From: Gymnogyps californianus
Taxonomy: Eukaryota; Chordata; Aves; Accipitriformes; Cathartidae
DNA length: 64,000 nt
Direction: 5' to 3'
Assembly (NCBI RefSeq): GCF_018139145.2
Contig: NC_059471.1
Location: 205,239,494-205,303,493, forward strand
Part shown: positions 1 to 12,690 of the stretch, piece by piece
How the letters are laid out: each line of letters starts with the position of its first letter
Numbering within the stretch: position 1 is the first letter of the stretch
Notes under the pieces: generated by a model
What the model was told of the DNA's origin: nothing
What the model saw: only the letters and a program-made list of their open reading frames with translations
The model's database searches: none
Program-made: the position numbers and the translations under genes

Positions 1-600
1 ACGATCTTTAAAACCTTGCAAAATCCAATTGTAGTGAATTACTCACTATTCTCCTTCATCAGCATTTGTCAGCAGACAATCTTTGACCCCTTCTTCTTCA
101 TCAACATCTATCAGCAGACCATCTTGGAAATCCTCACGAAATGTACTCTTCAAAATCCTTGCGAAATTCTACTATTAAAAATCCTTGTGAAATCTACCCT
201 GAGAGGCGTCCCAACTCAGGGGGAGATACTGAGTCACAGCCTGCTGTGATCCTGGAGAGTTCTAAGGGTCTCACTTAGGATCGCTATTTGTAGGATTGCG
301 AGATGATTGGCTTTGGTCAGTGTATTTCCATTCTGGCCATAATTCTTGTCAGGTAATTCTGGCAGCCTCCAAGGCGGGCCATGATCCAAGCAGCAGGAGT
401 TTCAGGTACAGTTCCAGGCAACAGGAGTTTCAGGTACAGTTAGGGAGTGCCTAATCATCCTAACTCACTGTACCATAGCCAGGACAAGAAGGTACCAGAT
501 TGTCCCAACTCACTGCACAAGAACACAGTTTTGGCTGGTCCTGACATCGCAACATGGCCTGGGGGGGCGAGCTGCACCACCACAACAGTGAAACTTAGTT
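1..600. repeat. Unclassified repetitive segment, possibly LTR-derived
   Basis: Several imperfect short repeats are visible. 'cttcatcagcatttgtcagcag' at about 54 recurs as a variant at about 95. Copies of 'aaaatccttgcgaaat' occur around 10, 150 and 178. A perfect 20-base repeat (394-413 and 422-441) ends in 'gtttcaggtacagtt'. 'cccaactcactg'-like words also recur. This density is unlike neighbouring intron DNA and suggests a retroviral LTR remnant, but I cannot assign a family. The left boundary is off the window. Confidence 0.35.
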
Positions 601-3600
601 CCTCTTTACCATGAGCTTATACTACAGCATTTTTGCTTCCTGTATTTTCTGTATCATTTCTTTTTGATTCAAGTCTTGCATCTCCATTATCTTTTTCTTG
701 TATCAGAACGTGTGTTCCTTTTTGAAATTATTGCTGTTATGAAGGCCTAAATCTTCTTCCCTGTACTTTCTGACTTAATTCCTCTGGCTGTTGTGCATTT
801 AATTATTTCTGTGCTTTTAATTATTTTCTTTAATAGCAAAACCAAATACTTGCTGCATTTTGGCAATAAGCATTCAAATGCAATTTTTAAAATGCTGATT
901 TAATTTTTTTTTAATTTCAGGGAAAAAAGTTGTTGTAATGTTGCTTCCATCACTATCAAGTGGGAATAGACCAAGTTTATTACTACTTTTGGGAAAGTTC
1001 ATCTTGAACTATCCTTTAAAATTTCACCATACTTATTGGACCAGTTTCCCCCTTTTTTCCTGCTGAAGCGTCCACAATACATCTGCAGCCATCGCTTGTC
1101 CCTGCCTTCCTCCTCTCCAACACCCATCTCCATAACCCTTGACTATCTTTTCAGTCCTCCACACAGTCCTCGTGTCCTCTTGTTCACTGCAGTGGCTGAA
1201 CACAGCCTCCTGGCCAATTAGTTTGAGATGACTTGGCTGACTAGTTAGCCACCCCTAAATTATAGATATTCTGATCAATTTGTTTGCCTCCCAAAAGTTC
1301 GTAAGTTTCTCAGCCTCTAGGCCAAAACCCACAGGCTGTATTTCAGATCTGGCAGGCCAAGGAAGTTGCTCTGTGTCTTACAATAGCCCTTGGTTTATAT
1401 CTTACAGATACCTACTGTACACCATTAATTATTATACACGTGGGTCTCAATCTCTTGTATCCGTAGCTTTTAGATAGATATTAAGCTATTTTTCCATAAT
1501 AACAGCGATAATAGAAGTTGTGCATGGAGATCTTCCCAAAGTAGTTGAAGTTGGGTAGTGTTGCAATCAGTCTTCTCTGCCACGCTTTCCACTACACCTT
1601 ATACAGTAACACAGGAAAACAAAACAAAACAAAAAAACCCTATAAAATGGCAGTAAATATATTTAGGCTGGAAATTGGGAGAGTTTCTGATTATCAGAGC
1701 AGTGAATTGTAAAAGAGCATCCTGGGAAGGGAGATGGGGATTATTAAGGAATGTTAGGATGGCTCTTGGTAAGGGAATGAACTGGGTCATACTTTGTAGT
1801 TCTTGCAAATGGGAACAAGAAGTAGACTCAGTGACCTAGTAATCCCCTTCCAACGCTTTGTTCCTAGATGGTATCTTTTCTTTAAATGGTTATAAAGCCA
1901 ATCTGTTAACTGCTAATACCCTACTATTTTCAGAAAAGAACATCAAGACTCTTCCAAATAAACCTACACATAAGTTTACAAGTCTTTTTTTGACTTGAAT
2001 CCAGCTTGCAACTCCATAAAATGAGATGGGTACACCTGTGGATGTTAAAACTAATGGGTCTTTCAAATCCTTTGGCAATCTCTAGTGTAAATTGAGGGGA
2101 TCCAGCTGCTAAGTAAGGAAATATTTTCCACTCAGAGACTGTTTAAAAATGGTCAGGAGATTAAAGTAAGAATGAACCTGTTCCAAAGGATATATGTTAA
2201 TATGTCTGACAGTCATGTCCTGCAACATCAGCTATATTATTAAAAAAAAAAAAAAATAAAATAAAATCAGCAAAAGAACATGGAAAAAAATCAATAGAGA
2301 AATATAGAAATACATGTCCATTAAGAATGTTTTGGCATGTACTATGCAGTTTACTCTAAAATTAGAAGAGCTTATCACTTTAATCATGTCTACTGGGGCA
2401 AATTAATTGTCTTTGAACAAACTCCACTGGGTTCAGTGAAAGTGCAGTGAGCCTCCCTGTCACGTTTCTGTACACCTAGGACAGGTACAAGTCATTTTGC
2501 AAATGCTGATACTATAAAATATTCAGCAGTGAAGTTCTGAGTCTTACTCAAGGAATGAGCCTGATTCAAGAGTAATTCTTATTTCATAGGAAAAAATGAA
2601 GTTGCTGCGGGAAACATAGCCTACACATGAAAAAATACAGCAAGAATTGAAAATAAGTCTCTGGTTAAATGAATCAGCTATTTAAATAGCAAAGTTCTGA
2701 AGACACAGTTCGATGGAAAATGAATTCTGTAATTCAGTCCTCTAAAGGGAATAGGATTGAGTGTATGATGAATATAGATTTCTCTTAAATACCAATTACT
2801 GACTTCAGTCAGCAACTTTTTTATTTCAATAGGAACATTAATCTATTTATTAATCTTTTAATCTATTTATTAATCTATTCAGATCTTAATATTGAGCATA
2901 TAGCTAAATCTGGAATAAACAAAGCACAGAATTACCACTATATTCCAGGAGGACTGTATCATGAGATAGTGTGCTAATTTTCTGTTCCATAACCCAAGGT
3001 CCCAGCTTCCTCTTGCCTCCTTGTCCCTTTTAGGTTCTCATGAGATTGGCTGTTTAATGCAAGTGAAACCCTCGTCTCTCTTTCCACCATCCCACTCCAC
3101 TGATTTTAATCAAGTATCTTTAAAAGGTCTTTAGTATGCCCCCACTTTACTTTTGGTCCTGACTGAACAAGGTAATTAAAGTGTGTGCATAATGTATTCT
3201 TGACTGTTCCTGTTGAGGTCAGTGGAGCAATTAAGTAGCTTGCATGACTGCTTATCTACCTTGAAGACTCTATGCCTCATGTTTTTCTCAAACGTGACTT
3301 CCAGCATTAATGGCAATGAATATCAGTTTAGAAAAATTGAATTATGCGGTGAAACTCAGCAGCTCTGCTTCAGAGCTAAAGAAAAACAACTATACATTAA
3401 AAAGGTCTTGGTGTGAGACACTCATTTGTAACAGAGAACTGAGATACAAAACTGATAAAACTAATAAGTGCAGCCTAATAGTTTAGCAAGAACAATGCAA
3501 TAGCAGGTAAGGCTAAAGGCTTATATGTGCTACGTGCAAAATTATGAGGTTGGGAAAACTAAACCATTCTGATTAGGTGAAAAAAATCCCACAATACTTT

Positions 3601-3839
3601 AGACTGTACTGGAATCACAGTTAACTAATACCTAATATGCTCCTGATATTTAAGTGACAGTTCCTGTAGAGCCTCTTGCAGAGATTCAGAATTCTGCTGT
3701 GCCAGAAACTTTACTTCCACAAAGTATTTTAAAACATAGTTTTCCCACAAATCAGACACTAAAATTGTGCTCTGTGTTTTTTTCTTTCAACTAGTCAATA
3801 ATCTTCTAACTTCTGCGTGTCTTCTTGCTTCATTTACAG
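601..3839 (+). other. FBXL13 intron sequence, no gene recognised
   Basis: AT-rich DNA left of the FBXL13 exon. It holds an A-rich tract at 2241-2270 and a perfect two-copy 20-bp tandem duplication (2838-2877, 'ttaatctatttatt...'). Short open frames at 1036-1477 and 3213-3416 show no recognisable protein. The FBXL13 exon upstream of 3840 was looked for and not found. Confidence 0.6.
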
Positions 3840-4003
3840 ATGACTGATACCTGTATCCAATACTTGGCAGCAGCATGCCATTATCTCCACTTCTTGGACG
3901 TCTCAGGTTGCATTCATCTTACTGACAAAGCACTGAAATATCTTTGGAAAGGTTGTAAGCAACTCCAGATTCTCAAGATGCTGTACTGTAGAAATATTAC
4001 CAA
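3840..4003 (+). CDS. FBXL13: FBXL13 penultimate coding exon (LRR)
   Basis: A 164-nt exon with acceptor 'tgcttcatttacag' just before 3840 and donor 'gtaagag' from 4004. It enters in phase 0 (ATG codon, internal Met-Thr-Asp) and leaves with two bases of a Lys codon. It encodes 54 complete residues covering about two cysteine-containing LRRs. The frame stays open upstream to 3825, but that part is intron. Confidence 0.93.
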
Positions 4004-7000
4004 GTAAGAGGGTATTTCCTAATCTTAATTCAGAGGTGGTTGTAAACCCAAACCCATGTTTTTTTCTTCATTGGCATCATGGTGCCATGCTAAGTATCTG
4101 GCTTGAGCCACCTTGCTCCTTTATCTAGGGGGTGTCCACATTGCTGCCTTAGGATTCCTGTGGCCTGGTGTGGGTATCTACATATTCTAGTGTCAGCCAG
4201 AAGTGAAGGGAAATAGGGACCCCATCTATCTTTGTGGCAGATAACATCCTCTTAGGGAAGTTTCTGCAGACACAGGATATCACCTCAAGGGCACATGGGA
4301 ACATGAGGGAGAAAAACAGACTGGGCCTAATGCTCTCAACCATCGCACTATGTACTTCAGCTCACTCCGAGGGTTTGTGGGAGCCTGTTTCCCAATGACT
4401 GAATGTCAGTATACAGCAGAAGTAGATGTGGGCCTGTGCTCAAAATGCAGCATGGTTACAGCGAATGAGTCAAGGTATCATGGTTTCATGAAGTACAAGA
4501 GAAACATACTTGTTACATATCTACAGTTGGAAAAAACAGGTCATCTACCACAATGTAATCCAACTTCCCCACTGGTATTAATGGACCGAGTCTCCTGATT
4601 CCCCACGATATTTAAAAGCCAGTCAGTTCTGGTCAAGTTTAGAATCATAGAATCATAGAATATCTCAAGTTGGAAGGGACCCATAAGGATCATCAAGTCC
4701 AACTCCCTGCTCCTCGCAGGACTACCTAAAACTAAACCATATGACTAAGAACATCTCCAGACACTCCTTGAACTCTGACAGGCTTGCTGCCGTGACCACT
4801 TCCCTGGGGAGCCTGTTCCGGTGACCGACCACCCACTCAGTGAAGAACCTTTTCCTAGTGTCCAATCTGAACTTCCCCTGACGTAGCTTCATTCCATTTC
4901 CTCGTGTCCTATTGCTGGTCACCAGAGAGAGGAGATCAGCACCTCCGCCTCCCCTGCCCTCCTTGAGGAAGCTGCAGACTGCAATGAGGACACCCCTCAG
5001 CCTTCTCTTCTCCAAGCTGAACAAGCCAAGTGACCTCAACCACTCCTCATAAGGCTTGCCCTTGAGGCCTTTCACCACCTTGGTCACCTTCCTCTGGACA
5101 CACTCTAATAGTTTGATGTCCTTCTTATATTGAGGCACCCAAAAGTGCACACAGTACTCGAGGTGGGGTCACACCAGTGCGGTGTAGAGTGGGACAATCA
5201 CCCCCCTCGACCGGCTAGCTATGCTGTGCTTGATGCACCCCAGGACACAGTTGGCCCTTTTTGCTGCCAGGCACACTGTTGACTCATATTCAACTTGCCA
5301 TCAACCCAAACCCCCAGCTCTCTTTCTGCAGGGCTGCCCTCCAGCCTCTCATCCCCCAGTTTGTATGTATAACCAGGATTACCCCATCCCAGGTGGAGAA
5401 TCCGGCACTTGCTCTTGTTAAATTTCATACAGTTGGTGATTGCCCAGCTCTCTAGTCTATCCAGATCCCTCTGTAAGGCCTCTCTACCCTCGAAGGAGTC
5501 CACAGCTCCTCCTAGTTTAGTATCATCAGCAAACTTACTTAATGTACGATTCCTGCGTCCAGATCATTTATAAAACATTAAAAGGCACTGGCCCTAAAAT
5601 TGAGCCCTGGGGAACCCCAATGGTGACTGGCTGCCAGCCTGATGTAACCCCATTTACTATAACTCTTTGGGCCCAACCGGTCAGCCTATTGCTCACCCAA
5701 CACATTATGGACTTGTCTAGCTGTGTGCTGGACAGTAGTTTATCCAGAAGGATACTGTGAGAGACAGTATCAAAAGCTTTGCTAAAATCCAAACCCACCA
5801 CATCTACTGGCTTCCCTTGGTCAACTAGATGGGTGATGTTGTCATAAAAGGAAATTAAGTTGGTTAAGCAGGACTTTCCTCTCATGAATCCGCGCTGCCT
5901 ATGACCAATGACTGTGTTGTCTCTCAAGTGTTTTTCAGGACCTGCCAGAATAAGCTTCTCCATAATTTTACCAGGCACTGAAGTGAGACTGACAGGCCTG
6001 TAATTACCAGGGTCTTCTTTCTTACCCTTCTTGAAAATTGGGAGGGCTGAGTTTAGAGCTGAGTTTTCAGCTGCGAATCTCAAAGATGCAGCTTCAGCGT
6101 CTGTCACCCTTCCGTGGGGGTTAAGAGCACCACAGACCAGGCGCCGTACACCTAGAACTGCACAGTGGCCAGACATGCCAAAGGTACTGAGACTGGAAAA
6201 GAACTAAAGTTTAAGCATGGTTGATATATCTGAGTATATAACTTAATCAAACTTTATGAGAGTAAGAAATATATAATACTATCTTATATAGAGAGTATCC
6301 ATACTAGGAGAGCTTTAGCCCCTAACAGGACCACTGTAGATAGTGCACTCCCTGCTAAATCATTCCAGGGTTTAATAGTCACTTTAGAGACCACAAGACC
6401 AATGCAGATGCTTAAAAACTTAAAAGATATTTCCAGTGTGGTTCATGCTTTCCAAACCCTCCTTGGTTTATTTCCCTCTGTCTCACCACAAATAATTCTG
6501 CTGTCATTACTTTTATTTTCTTTACTTCTCTCTGACTTAGTTTTCTTAATGTCATCTCAGAACTTCCTTCTTAAAACCTCTACTTCTAATTAAATACTTG
6601 TTAGATACAGAAAGTGTTTTGAAGGATTCGTATGCAAGAGTAGTAATTGAAAAAATTATTGTAAATGAACTACACTGTTCATTCTGAAAAAAGATATTTC
6701 AAATACATTTAATCTCCTCATAACTTTCTGATTTACAGTTTTTCTCATATTAAGCCTCAAGGGATTTCTTTTACCCCCAGATTACTGTTGTTGACTTGCT
6801 TTTTCTGTCACTTCATATCTCTGTTTAGAGCAGTACAGAGTGTCTCGTCCCTTTCAGGCTCTGGTTGCTTATACATCTTCCCGTAGAAGTGAGATGTGGT
6901 AGGAACAGAAATTTGTGCGAGTTCCAATTTATGTTGGGTGAGCCACGATCAAAGAGCTGACATAACTTCTTAGAAAACCATCTGCATTATTGTAGCCTTT

Positions 7001-10000
7001 GCAGGATTGTCGTGGTTTAACCCCAGTCAGCAGCTAAGCACCACGCTTAGGTGGTGCTTAGGATGACCCAGGATTATGCCTCTGCCTCAGAGTCCCATAT
7101 GCTATGGGTTCTCCAAATATCTTGATTAAACTCTTCTGACTCAGCCAAAGAATTTCCCAACCAGTTATTTTTACTTTAAACAAAGCCCTGGAGAGTTATA
7201 GATCTTTGCAAAACAAAAAAGCAACCATGAGACACACATCTCCAGCCAGTGTTACCTTTGCCCTTTTTGTGATTTTTAGAACTAGGCAAACTTTGCCGAT
7301 TTTACTTTCTTGAGCCTGATTTTCTGGTATGTGACGGTGGATGGTTCTTTTCTTTGCCAGCCTCAGTCTCTAACCCTTTGCACCATATGTTCAATGATAG
7401 GAAACTCCTACCCTGTGCCATGTGAATCTGGGACAAAAACTATCAGGTGAATCGATCATGTAGAATAATTCAGCACTCAAGATTCTTTTGCTTGTTCCTT
7501 CCAACAGGTCTGAAGAGCCTCCCTAGACCTAGGTGGGCTGCAGAATAGACTGACCACATCAAGATCAGAGTGGCTTTTCAATCAGACTCTAAAATTGTCA
7601 TTAGATGGCATGATATTCAGAAAATAAAAGGGAGTTCACAGCTAGATTCAGATATATTCTACATCCTGTATGTGTCACACTTTAGAAAAATCTTTTTTTA
7701 TTGTAGTTCAAGGCCAATATTGCAAAGATGATAAAAAATTTATCTTCTGCCAGTAACTACATCAAAAGCACAGTAAAATATGGCAGTGATTCTACACCAG
7801 TTGTCTTGCAGTAGTTTTTCAATGACATCAAAAGCAATGACAGTACTGTCACTGATGTCACAATATATTTTTATAAAACTATGTATTTAATTCACAACCT
7901 GTATGTTTTTAGTAATGAATAGTAAGCAACAGATTGTCAGAAAAATGAACAACAGGGCCTCATTCTCTGTTTTCAGACTAACTCTTAAAACCTTATTCAG
8001 GGTCTTAGATTTTCACAGAAGGTAGAGGAAAAGGCTGGTTTCAGGTGTAATTTACATTCTGCAGGTGTGAAACCTACATTTCAGAGACATTTCATTCCCT
8101 GTTTAAGGTGATAGAAGAGGACATCTATGTAAAAATCAGATTAATCTGGAGAACTAAACATGTTAGTGGCTTAGGTTCTAAATAAGCAATAGAAGAAATA
8201 TGGTTTTAGTTTAAAGTTGCCCTACAAAATCTGTAAATCATGTATACTTCATTTTGCCAAAGGAATTCCCCATTATTTATTATTAAACACTAACCAGTGC
8301 TAGCAGACATCTCTTAATAGATTGAGCCTTGCAAATATTGAGGTGTATCTCTTGTATTGTGTCACATTCTTTTTCAAAGTTTTATTTTTACTTTTCATTA
8401 GATTAAAATAGAAAACATATGGAGCCACAAAGTTCTTCGAGTTTCAGTCCAATGCAGCTTCATAGGAAACAGTTATGAGCATATAAATTGTCCATTCTTT
8501 CCAGTATCAGGTAGCATTCGAGATCATATTTGCCAACATACTAGCCTGGGTCGAGGTTTATTAAATGTCAGAAGAAAAAAAAGATCTATGGCCTGATACC
8601 CTGCTGCATATTTCTGTATCCAGAGGCTAATGACCTTTCAATTAATCCTGTTTCTAAATGCCATAAAGAATCATGGATAATCTACCTGTGGGAGTACATG
8701 ATACTGGTACAATTGGTTTCTTCTACTAGAGGAAAAGAAAGTTAACTAACCACTTTTTAAAATGTGGCTTCTGTAGGAAAAGGTTGTGATTCAGTTGGGA
8801 CTAATCCTACAAGAAACAACACACTGGGATCTTTAGAGAAACACTTCTCTTCCCTGTAAAACATTCTCCTTAAACTTCAAAACACAAATACCATTCAAAG
8901 TCAGCTGCAGTGCTGAGAAAGGCATGGCTCTCTATTAACATTTCTGGGTGCAAAATGAGAAAAGAAATCTGCCGTTGCCTTGAGAAGCCAGCCAGCCTTG
9001 TGCTCTCACCTTGTGCTCTCACCAAACTGCATCTCGGCTGTAACAGTTTGGTTCCACCAAAAGCTGTTCTTTGAGAGCAAAACTGAATGCTTCCTTCTTT
9101 CCTGTCTGCACTAATATGAAACCAGTTACATTTCTTTTAAACTCACGACTACTCTGTTAACAAGTGACTCAACAAATACTACTACAATTTTTGCCTTTTA
9201 AACTGAAATTACTTTGGGTCTTAATAGCTACAATACATTTGACATTTGGAGAACATTCTGATTGTTGTTGTTGTGTTTTCTGATGGTTGCTGTTGGTTAG
9301 AAAGGAGATTGCAAGAACTCTGTTTTCTTGAAAAAGCAGAATTTCTTAGGTATTATCCAAATATTCAGGTCTCAAGGCAGGAAGGATTTGGGAGTCCAAC
9401 ACACCTGTAATCGGAAAGGAAGACAGCTTACACATGATTTGGTAAAGGACTAAGAATAATTACTCGTAAGTTTTCTCTTGAAGAAGGAACAAAAATATCA
9501 TAGTACTGTCTTCTCACTGACTGTAAATCACGCTTCAGAAGTGACATGGAGGCTCCTGGAGTGCCATGTTTCAGCCAGCATGTGCACTTGAACTGGATGC
9601 CATAAAATGATACAACTACTGCAGCTGACATAGACCTCAGAATACTTCAGATTTTGTGTGGTCTTATCACTTTTTGTAACCTGGAGCCTGCTTGCAGGAT
9701 GCTTTCTGCTTTTCCTATTAGCTGCCTGCCTCCACTTGCCTCTTCGGCTTAATTTCTCCTGCATTTGCACTATAAACAGTTCTCCCATGTTTAAGTTTTT
9801 CTTTTCCGTTACTTTTTCCTCTTGATTGGTTTTTGTAACCTCATCTCAAAAAGTCTTTTTCAAAACCTCAGCTTTTTATTATGATGGACCCAGTCAAACA
9901 TTTCTGAATTTTGGAATGGCTCAGGATTCAGACCGTGATGCAGAACTGGATTTCCCAGCTAGCCCCTCTTAGTAAAAAGGACTGAAACTTTGGGTAAGGA

Positions 10001-12549
10001 TTCAATTATATATTCCAGTGCTGCTCAAGCCATGTGTTTGGGCCAGTACTTTTGTCTGACTTATACCAAGAGATACTTGCTTTGCCAAAGACAATTGTAA
10101 TTATTTGCTGAAATGCTTTTATTCATCAGTGTGCTCATTTTAAGACACTATATAAATAAATAAGCAGGCTCTATCACAGTACAGTATATCTTAAATAAAT
10201 GATCTATTTTGCCATGTGTTGATGATTAATGAATGGCTGTTTCTGGCAAACTAATCAACTGTAGCTCCAGGCATGGGACAGCATAAGTTTCCAAAAAAAT
10301 AGTAACAGCTCCCCTTATACATGCTTCAGACAGCCACCATACATTGCAGTTTCCATGAAAAACAGGAATTTGGACTTGGATGAGTTGATTTTTATTTTAT
10401 AGCTTAGAGCTTATAGCTCATATAAATTGTGCACACATTCCTCAGTGGCACAGGCCTCCCTAATATAAAAACAGATACAGCCTTGTGTTCATGTGGGTCA
10501 TACAGCGTGTCAGTGTTGGATTTTAAAAAAACGTATCCCGCAGTGGTTGAAAAGGAGCCCTCCCTGCTTCACTGATTTTGTCCCTGTCGCTCCCCTCCCC
10601 GCTTCCCCCTTCCCGCTGTGGTGGTGGTGGTGCAAGCACCACAGCTGTGTGTGTCTGCCGCTTTTGTAACCATCTTCAGTGTTTTCACTTCGGGAGAAAA
10701 AAAATACTGTGGTAGCATCACTGGCAGATAACAGACCACTTTAATTTGGACTTTTTTTCTATTATTGTCTAGATGCCATATATTATATTCTGTTACAGAG
10801 CTTAGGAACTTGGCCAGCAGGGAGAAAGGCTACCTTGCTGCAGCTGTGGCACACCAGATCAGGTTGAATCTCCTGAAGAGGACGGGAGATGTAGAGAGCT
10901 GGCTCTTCCCCAAGGAGCACATGAGTAGGCTCAGCCCGGGGGAGCTTTCTGGAGTGCCAGAGCCAGGGATGGGGGGAGGCCGGGGGAGGCGGGTGCTCTG
11001 CGCAGCCGGGAGCGGGCTGACAGCCAAGTTGCAGAAGTGATGGAAAGAAAAGAGGTGTTCAAAAGACTGAAAGTGGCGGGTTGAGTTTCTTCAGCTGAGG
11101 AAGGCAATGAAAGTTGCTGGACTGATACTGCCTGGAAAGGAGGGAGAGGAGAGAGTTACTCTTCGACTTCTTTCTAGGGTGTCTCACTCAGCAGGCCTGA
11201 TTTTCTCCTATTTCTGTGTCATTTTGCTCTAGTTTGTTGTTTTTGTGTTCTAATGCTGCAAAGGGACAGTGGCCACAAAATGCCAAGGGAGATCAGAGGG
11301 GTCTTGGGTGGTTTTGGACATCATAAGCAATTCTCTTCTGGTTCAACTATCACAGAAGCTGCAAAACACAGCCTTGGGGCAAGCTCGGGGCCAGCGCAGG
11401 TGACAGTAAGGCTCTGTAACACTGCCCGTCGCGTAGCCAATTCCATTTCAGAAACAATACACTTTAAAAAGAGGTGGGTGACAGAAGAGAACTACAAGTG
11501 GAGAGGTTAGCCAAAAAGAAAGCAGAAGGTGAACCAGGAAAGGGTAAAAATACTTGGAGGTGCCACAGAGACTGTTCAAGGAACAAAACAGAGATAGGGA
11601 CCTGCACAGTTCCTATAGCCTTCCTATACAGCTCTGAAAAACCACTCTGGAGACTCTGTGATATCTTTTGATGTAACTGGTTTATCTGGTTTGGTGTTAT
11701 GTTTTCTTCAAAACACAATGCTATTATTCCAATGGCATCGCCGACTCAGTCCCAAAGATCTGTGTTTTAGGCTCCCCAGTCCAGACAGACACTGACACAC
11801 CAGAGCAAGCGCAGAGGAGGGCCACCAGGACCATTAAAGGGCCGGAGCACATGACGTGTAAAGAGAGGCCGAGAGAAGTGCTTTGCTCAGTCACAAGAAG
11901 AGAAGGCTCGGGCTGGAGGAGACCTTATTGCTGTCTGTAACTCCGATCAGAGGATACAGAAGAGAAGACATGGCCAGACTGTTCTCAAAGGTGCACTGAT
12001 AGAACAAGTGGCATACGTAAAGTTCTGATTACATACAAGGAAACTATTTTTCAATCAGGAGGCTGGTCAAACACTTGAACAGGATCCCAGAGAGGCTGTG
12101 CAACCTTCATCCCTAGAGACATTCAGAACTCAGCTGGCAAAGCCACGACCCATCTGGTCTAGTTGGATTCATTTAGGGCAAGACCAGGGTTAAACGACCT
12201 CCAGAGCCCCTTCCAACCTAATTTATTCTGTGACTCTATGGCCTAACCAATTATCTTCTTTTTCAGTTTCCACACCACCTCTTATAATATTGATAGCTTC
12301 AGTTAAAACAAAGAACTTTCACTCATTAAACAGTTTTTAGTGTTCTTTGTGGAAACATCCTCTGCAAAAGTTTTTTTTACTTCTGTCATTTTTTTTTTTA
12401 ACTCTTGTTGCAGACAAGCTGTCTTGAAATATACAGCCAAATTGGAGAAACAAGAACATAATGATGCTGACCCTCCTTCCTGGCTCGGATATGACCGGGA
12501 TGGTAACATACTCACCTTCACCAAAAAACACACATCAGAGCCTGAATAA
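3840..12549 (+). CDS. FBXL13: F-box and leucine-rich repeat protein 13 (DRC6), last two coding exons
   Basis: The 3' end of FBXL13, join(3840-4003, 12414-12549), gives 99 C-terminal residues and a TAA stop. The first exon encodes cysteine-containing leucine-rich repeats: '[12 protein letters not shown]' is followed by 'LTDKALKYL', '[10 protein letters not shown]' and 'YCRNIT'. The second encodes a basic/charged linker and the family's C-terminal motif '[13 protein letters not shown]'. Both blocks match remembered human FBXL13 (CHYLHILDISGC; GCKQLRILKMQYC; NDPPRWFGYDREGN). The family role is as a subunit of the nexin-dynein regulatory complex in motile cilia and as an F-box substrate adaptor. 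The F-box and earlier LRR exons lie left of the window; I found no further FBXL13 exon in 1-3839. The tail after the GYDRDGN motif is only about 15 residues, shorter than I recall for human. The downstream neighbour FAM185A is convergent. Confidence 0.94.
4641..6045 (-). mobile_element. CR1 LINE, 5'-truncated, with reverse-transcriptase remnant
   Basis: On the - strand the element ends at about 4641 with the CR1 tail (on +, 'aatcatagaatcatagaat' then 'tggaagggaccc'). The reverse-transcriptase remnant shows, in order, '[19 protein letters not shown]', '[20 protein letters not shown]', '[10 protein letters not shown]', the FADDT active-site motif near 5521-5535, then 'MKFNKSKC' and '[15 protein letters not shown]'. 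The C-terminal block is at 4722-5150. The reading frame is broken between the FADD region and flanking blocks, and ORF1 and the endonuclease are missing, so it is dead. It sits in the last FBXL13 intron. The right boundary (about 6045) is where similarity to CR1 stops. Confidence 0.93.
6046..7007 (+). other. FBXL13 last intron, no feature recognised
   Basis: Sequence from 6046 to about 6180 continues an open frame with the CR1 but no longer resembles CR1; it may be another decayed element. The rest is AT-rich intron without recognisable coding or repeat signal. Confidence 0.5.
7008..7060 (-). mobile_element. Terminal fragment of an ERVL-type LTR with an inverted terminal piece
   Basis: 'tgtcgtggtttaacccc' followed by 'agtcagcagctaagcaccac' is the same terminus as the LTR beginning at 49179, but only about 37 bases are present. 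It is followed at once by an inverted copy of its last ten bases: arms 7035-7044 (taagcaccac) and 7051-7060 (gtggtgctta) with a six-base loop. The remainder of the LTR is absent. Confidence 0.7.
7061..11794 (+). other. FBXL13 last intron, single-copy DNA
   Basis: Mostly AT-rich intron. A perfect 13-bp tandem duplication lies at 8996-9021. A GC-richer zone at about 10560-11040 contains a (GGT)n tract near 10618-10635 and a 91-codon open frame (from a TTG at 10765 to 11040) with no recognisable domain. No gene is supported. Confidence 0.5.
11795..12240 (+). mobile_element. CR1 LINE fragment, 3' end
   Basis: Plus-oriented CR1 3' region: 'cagaggagggccaccagg' near the start, 'ctggaggagaccttattgct', 'gatcccagagaggctgtg', then 'ccccttccaacc' and a degenerate 'tctgtgactctatgg' tail. 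It lies just upstream of the FBXL13 terminal exon. Considerably diverged; no coding potential. Confidence 0.85.
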
Positions 12550-12690
12550 ACAAATCCTTCAAAATGAAAAATGAAGAAATTGCACATCATCTTCTACACT
12601 TGAAGGGTTTTTCACTAGAGCATGAAAAGAACACTATATTATTTTTCGTAAAACTAATCATACTTTAATAAAAGGCCGTTTGTTGAATTA
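12414..12690 (+). CDS. FBXL13: FBXL13 terminal exon with stop and 3' UTR
   Basis: The acceptor is a long T-run followed by 'cttgttgcag' ending at 12413. The first base completes the split Lys codon, then 44 codons run to TAA at 12547-12549. The 3' UTR is short: an AATAAA lies at 12667-12672, so cleavage near 12685-12695 is inferred. Another AATAAA overlaps the stop codon (12545-12550) and is too early to be useful. The coding part is 12414-12549. Confidence 0.9.
12667..12672 (+). terminator. FBXL13: FBXL13 poly(A) signal
   Basis: An AATAAA hexamer about 118 bases after the FBXL13 stop codon, in an A/T-rich context. It is the first good signal beyond the stop. Cleavage position was not observed, only inferred. 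Confidence 0.7.

Noticed and set aside
5568..6176. 202-codon frame with reverse-transcriptase motifs as a possible gene
   Set aside because: It is the decayed RT of a truncated CR1 LINE, with its frame broken before the FADD motif.
10765..11040. 91-codon + strand frame preceded by an acceptor-like 'ttattgtctag'
   Set aside because: It starts at TTG, has no recognisable domain or FBXL13 similarity, and the FBXL13 frame already closes correctly between 4003 and 12414.
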